NCBI GenBank assembly: GCA_937877385.1
Contig: CALGBJ010000115.1
Span: 1 to 8,471, forward strand
Length of the DNA: 8,471 bases
Direction: 5' to 3'
DNA from: an uncultured bacterium
Lineage (GTDB): Bacteria > Patescibacteriota > Minisyncoccia > UBA6257 > JAGGUH01
In this document: in pieces, positions 5,187 to 8,471 of the stretch
Layout of the letters: the number at the start of each line of letters is the position of its first letter
How positions within the stretch are numbered: position 1 is the stretch's first letter
Made by a program: the position numbers and the translations under genes
The notes under the pieces: model-generated
Told to the model about the DNA's origin: nothing
Database searches by the model: none
Seen by the model: the letters and a program-made list of their open reading frames with translations, nothing else

Positions 5187-6983
5187 ATGGAAATAAAAAA
5201 CCTCTCAATTATTGCTCATATTGATCATGGCAAGTCAACTTTGGCTGATAGATTTTTGGAAATTACTAAAACCATTCCTAAAGACAAACTTATTCCTCAG
5301 TATTTAGACAGATTGGATTTAGAAAGAGAGAGGGGGATTACTATTAAAATGCAACCCTGCCAATTAAGATATAGTTTAGATAGCCAAAAAGAATTCCTTC
5401 TCAATCTTATTGATACTCCTGGTCATATTGACTTTCATTACGAGGTTTCTCGGGCATTGAAGGCAGTTGAAGGAGCAATCCTTTTAGTTGATGTTACTAA
5501 AGGAGTCCAATCTCAAACTTTAGCCAATTTAGAATTGGCTAAAAAAATGGGTCTGAAAATAATTCCAGCAATCAATAAGGTTGATTTAGAAGCTTCTCTT
5601 TTAGAGGAAGTAAAAAAAGAAGTTTCAGAAATAACCCAGAGAAAAGAAGAAGAAATTTCTTTAATCTCAGCCAAGACCGGCTTTGGTGTAGAAGGCCTTT
5701 TAAAAAGAGTTGTTGAAGAAATTCCTTCGCCAAAAATTGACCTAAATAGCCCTTTAAAATCTTTAGTTTTTGATTCTCTTTATAATTCTCATTTAGGCAT
5801 CATTGCTTACTTAAGAGTTTTTTCTGGTCAAATAAAAAAAGGAGATAAACTTTTTTTAATGAGAGAAAATTTTCCTTTTGAGGTCAAAAAAGTTGGCTAT
5901 TTTAGTCCTGAATTAAAAGAAAAAGAAAAACTTTCTTCTGGAGAAATTGGTTGGCTGGCAACCGGAATAAAAAAACCAGAAATTTTAAGAATAGGAGAGA
6001 CGATTACGACTCTAGAAGCGGCTAAAGAAAAAAAGGTTTTCCCTTTGCCTGGTTACCAAAGACCTCAGCCAATGGTTTTTGCTTCGATTTTTCCCAAAAA
6101 TTCAGCTGATTTTGAAGAATTAAAAAGCTCTTTAGAGAAACTTTCTTTAAACGATTCTTCTTTTGATTTCAAACCTCAGCTCTGCCCTCTTTTGGGAAGA
6201 GGTTTTTTATTAGGCGCCCTTGGACTTCTTCATTTGGAAATAATTACCCAACGATTAAAAAGACATTTTGGTATTGAAACAATAATTACTTGGCCTTCGG
6301 TTCTTTATCGAGTCGAATTAAAAGATGGAGAGGTTTTAGAGATCAAGAATGCTGAAGAAATGCCTGACACTTTTAAAATAAAAAGAATTTTAGAACCCTG
6401 GGTTAAGATAAAAATTTTCTTTCCTTTTGTTTATTTTGGTAATATCTCTGAAGTTTTAGGAGAACATTGTTTTCTTTTTAAAAAAAAGGAAATTAAAGGA
6501 GAAAAAGTTTTTTTAGAAGGAGAAATTCCTCTGGCAGAAATTATTCATAATTTCTATGACCAAATAAAAAGCAAAAGTAAAGGATTTGCCAGCTATAGTT
6601 ATCAATTTTTAGAATGGCGCCAGGGAGAAATTGCCAAACTGGTAATCAGAATTGCTGGTCAGGATCAATACGGACTTTCTTTTTTAATCCGGCGAGAAAA
6701 AATGGAGAAGTTTGCCAGAAGTTTAGTGAGCAAATTAAAAGAAATTTTACCGAGAGAACAATTTTCTGTGCCTATTCAAGCAGTTTTTAACAATAAAGTT
6801 ATTGCCAGAGAAACCTTGCCGGCTTTGAAAAAAAATGTTACTGGCAATCTTTATGGCGGAGATAGAACGAGGAAAATGAAATTATGGCAGAAGCAGAAAA
6901 AAGGCAAGAAACGATTGAAAGAGTTTGGCCAGGTTAAGATCAAGCCAGAAATTTTTGTTAAACTTTTCTCTTCTTTAGAATGA
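5187..6983 (+). CDS. lepA: Elongation factor 4 (LepA), ribosome-associated GTPase
   Basis: EF4/LepA is a translational GTPase that binds the ribosome. This one has 598 aa from ATG 5187, the normal family length. G motifs are intact: AHIDHGKST (10-18), RGIT (49-52), DTPGH (76-80), NKVD (130-133) and SAK (161-163). Beta-barrel domain II (about 185-275) and the EF-G-like domains (about 295-375 and 395-480) follow. The LepA-specific C-terminal domain carries RETLPALKKNVTGNLYGGD (541-559) and KQKKGKKRLKEFG (569-581), which separates it from EF-G and TypA. ATG 5187 gives the usual short N-terminus before SIIAHIDH. A TTG at 5178 in the same frame has a better-placed AAAGG and would add three residues (MKI). 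The normally conserved FGFRCGFLGLLH segment reads RGFLLGALGLLH (338-349), an unusual divergence. It shares ATGA with the next gene and diverges from rny. Confidence 0.95.
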   Translation: MEIKNLSIIAHIDHGKSTLADRFLEITKTIPKDKLIPQYLDRLDLERERGITIKMQPCQLRYSLDSQKEFLLNLIDTPGHIDFHYEVSRALKAVEGAILLVDVTKGVQSQTLANLELAKKMGLKIIPAINKVDLEASLLEEVKKEVSEITQRKEEEISLISAKTGFGVEGLLKRVVEEIPSPKIDLNSPLKSLVFDSLYNSHLGIIAYLRVFSGQIKKGDKLFLMRENFPFEVKKVGYFSPELKEKEKLSSGEIGWLATGIKKPEILRIGETITTLEAAKEKKVFPLPGYQRPQPMVFASIFPKNSADFEELKSSLEKLSLNDSSFDFKPQLCPLLGRGFLLGALGLLHLEIITQRLKRHFGIETIITWPSVLYRVELKDGEVLEIKNAEEMPDTFKIKRILEPWVKIKIFFPFVYFGNISEVLGEHCFLFKKKEIKGEKVFLEGEIPLAEIIHNFYDQIKSKSKGFASYSYQFLEWRQGEIAKLVIRIAGQDQYGLSFLIRREKMEKFARSLVSKLKEILPREQFSVPIQAVFNNKVIARETLPALKKNVTGNLYGGDRTRKMKLWQKQKKGKKRLKEFGQVKIKPEIFVKLFSSLE

Positions 6984-7402
6984 AAAAAATTTTAAAAAAA
7001 TTAAAAATTTTTATTTTTTTGATTTTCTTAGCTTTTTTGTCTTTTATCCTTTTCAAGAATTTTAGAGAAGTTCTTTATTTAAAGAAAAAACTAGATATCT
7101 CAAAAGAGAAATTAGCAGAATTAAAAGAAGAAAAGGAGAAATTAGAAGAGGAAATTGAATACTTAAGTCATCCTCATAATTTAGAAAAAGAAGTTAGAAG
7201 ACGTTTTAATTTAAAGAAGCCGGGCGAAAAAGTTGCTGTTGTTCTGCCCAAAGAAGAGAAGAAAGAAGTCAAAGAACAAATGGGCTGGTTAGAGAGGGGA
7301 AAGAATAAAGGAAAAGAATTTTTAAAAAAAGAATTTTTTAAATTTAGAGAAAAATTAAGAAAGATTTTCCTTATTATTTTTCAAAAAGAAAATCAACTAT
7401 AA
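6980..7402 (+). CDS. FtsB/DivIC-like septum formation initiator protein
   Basis: This 140-aa bitopic protein has the septum-formation-initiator (FtsB/DivIC) layout; the family acts in the FtsQ/DivIB-FtsL divisome subcomplex that activates septal wall synthesis. A short basic cytoplasmic end precedes one membrane segment (about 8-25). A coiled coil (about 30-63) leads to the family's post-coil motif, LEKEVRRRFNLKKPGEKVAVVLP (68-90), comparable to the usual IE..ARE.L...KPGE..Y..P. Residues 91-140 form a basic tail with a hydrophobic patch (KIFLIIF, 128-134), longer than typical FtsB. The start codon overlaps the lepA stop (ATGA, 6980-6983), so translation is probably coupled. The stop overlaps the convergent FemAB-like gene by 6 bp. 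FtsB, DivIC and FtsL-type roles are not distinguishable from sequence alone, so no symbol is given. Confidence 0.8.
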   Translation: MKKILKKLKIFIFLIFLAFLSFILFKNFREVLYLKKKLDISKEKLAELKEEKEKLEEEIEYLSHPHNLEKEVRRRFNLKKPGEKVAVVLPKEEKKEVKEQMGWLERGKNKGKEFLKKEFFKFREKLRKIFLIIFQKENQL

Positions 7403-8470
7403 CCTCCTTTTCTTTTTTCTTATTTTTTCAACTAGCCAGTTCAACCAATAAAATTTGCTAATTATTAAATCTTGAGTTTTTAAATAAAATTTTGGTTTAC
7501 CACCAAAACCAGTTTTGAAAAGAGAAAGTCCAAACCAAGGATGATTTTTTTCTAAATAGTTATAAGGATTAAACTTTCCTTCTGGTGAGTTTAGGACTTC
7601 TTCGATCCCCTCGTTTTTTATTGGCGCAATTCCCCACATATTATATTTTTGGCAATTTCTTTTTTTACTTTCCTTAATTACTTCCCATTGGAGAAGGTAA
7701 GAGGCGGGAATTTTTCCTTCTAAAGAAGCGCCTTGATGATAATAAGCGGTTTGGTCATAGAAGATAATCATTGCTGAAGAAATAACTTTTCCTTGGTATT
7801 TGCCTAAAAAGACCAAAAGAGAATCATCTTCTTTAAAAGAAAGAAATTCTTTTTCAAGAAATTCTTTAGAAAAAGGGACGAAGTGATGTCTTTGAGCGGT
7901 TTGCTGATAGAGATTATTAAAAATTTCCACTGCTTCAATTTCTTTGGAAACTCCAATTTTTACCCCTTCTTTTATTGCTCTTCTAATTAAATTTCGGTGG
8001 GTTTTCCTAAAAGAAGAAAAAATTTCTTCTTCGTTTCGACTAATATCAATTTCCCAAGTTAATTCTGGATGAATATGAATTGGCGCTTCTCTAAAAGATA
8101 ATTTTCTAAAAAGATTTTCATTTTCTCTGTTTCTTGCCAAAATCGGAGCGATTCTTAAGAAGCAAGCTTTCTCTTTGACTGATAGATTTTTTAGAAAAGA
8201 AATTAAGAAAGGAAGAATTTTAAATTTTTCTTTTTCTTGGTCAAAAATTGGTCCATGAGGGACAAAGAGAAAATTTCCTCTCCTAGCTTTAATTTTAATA
8301 ACCAAGCAGACAGCTTTTAATTTTTCTTTTTCAAAAACGCCAAGTCGGAAGATTTTTTCTCCTAAATTCCTTTGGAAATTTCCCCATTGCCAAGACTGAA
8401 GAAAAGTCTTTTCTTTGCCTTTTAAAAAATTTTCCCAAAGAGATTTCTCTTTTATTTCTTTTATCTCCAT
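7397..8470 (-). CDS. FemAB-family peptidoglycan bridge aminoacyltransferase
   Basis: This protein of the FemA/FemB/FemX (tandem GNAT fold) family uses aminoacyl-tRNA to add amino acids to the lipid II or peptidoglycan stem peptide. The 357 aa are close to the compact FemX-like members. The N-terminal FLQSWQWGNFQRNLGEKIFRLGVF segment (23-46) and GPI (73-75) belong to the first GNAT half. FRKTHRNLIRRAIKEGV (154-170) is the conserved basic helix before the second half. LYQQTAQRHHFVPFSKEFLE (187-206), YHQGAS (244-249), ASYLLQWEVIKESKKRNCQKYNMWG (256-280) and the closing LFKTGFGGKPKFYL (317-330) are family hallmarks. No long coiled-coil insertion of the FemA type is seen. ATG 8470 is one base from the window edge, so an upstream start cannot be excluded. 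The 3' end overlaps the FtsB-like gene. The amino acid added is unknown. Confidence 0.88.
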   Translation of the reverse strand: MEIKEIKEKSLWENFLKGKEKTFLQSWQWGNFQRNLGEKIFRLGVFEKEKLKAVCLVIKIKARRGNFLFVPHGPIFDQEKEKFKILPFLISFLKNLSVKEKACFLRIAPILARNRENENLFRKLSFREAPIHIHPELTWEIDISRNEEEIFSSFRKTHRNLIRRAIKEGVKIGVSKEIEAVEIFNNLYQQTAQRHHFVPFSKEFLEKEFLSFKEDDSLLVFLGKYQGKVISSAMIIFYDQTAYYHQGASLEGKIPASYLLQWEVIKESKKRNCQKYNMWGIAPIKNEGIEEVLNSPEGKFNPYNYLEKNHPWFGLSLFKTGFGGKPKFYLKTQDLIISKFYWLNWLVEKIRKKKRRL

Positions 8471-8471
8471 A

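Noticed and set aside
1076..6983. Alternative genetic code (UGA as Gly)
   Set aside because: UGA is the natural stop of the sigma gene and of lepA, each overlapping the next gene's ATG, and no in-frame UGA interrupts the conserved proteins.

Overview
The window is AT-rich (roughly 30% G+C by eye) and gene-dense. It carries nine protein genes and no RNA genes, and no intergenic gap exceeds about 125 bp. Small compact proteins, overlapping gene ends, near absence of Shine-Dalgarno sites, lysine/glutamate/phenylalanine-rich composition and the FtsB-like/FemAB-like pair all suggest a Patescibacteria (CPR) genome, probably Parcubacteria-like. This lineage call is inference; no rRNA or ribosomal protein is present to prove it. 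UGA is used as a stop in two genes (ends at 1609 and 6983), so the UGA=Gly code of Gracilibacteria/Absconditabacteria does not apply.

Layout. Positions 1-121 are non-coding and hold a hairpin, an 8-bp tandem repeat and a small hairpin containing AAGGAG. A plus-strand run follows: a Xer-type tyrosine recombinase (122-1045), an ECF-like sigma-70 factor (1076-1609), a single-pass membrane protein overlapping it by 4 bp (1606-2163, candidate anti-sigma factor), and a secreted helical protein 4 bp further on (2168-3142). Tail-to-tail with that run, on the minus strand, are an HU-family DNA-binding protein (3139-3411) and ribonuclease Y (3537-5066). The gap between HU and rny holds two tandem repeat arrays, one of them a ten-unit degenerate heptamer that runs into the rny stop codon. 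rny is read from a very good sigma-70 promoter (5081-5109) that leaves almost no 5' leader.

Divergent from rny, on the plus strand, are lepA/EF4 (5187-6983) and, overlapping it by 4 bp, an FtsB/DivIC-like division protein (6980-7402). The window closes with a minus-strand FemAB-family peptidoglycan-bridge aminoacyltransferase (7397-8470) that overlaps the end of the FtsB-like gene by 6 bp.

How the genes may work together. Most genes are housekeeping: chromosome resolution and packaging (Xer, HU), mRNA decay (RNase Y), translation (EF4) and envelope/division (FtsB-like, FemAB-like). The least understood part is the sigma factor, membrane protein and secreted protein cassette. By arrangement and topology it looks like an envelope-sensing sigma/anti-sigma module whose two partner proteins I cannot place in a known family. 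I found no CRISPR array, insertion sequence, defence system or clearly novel large system.
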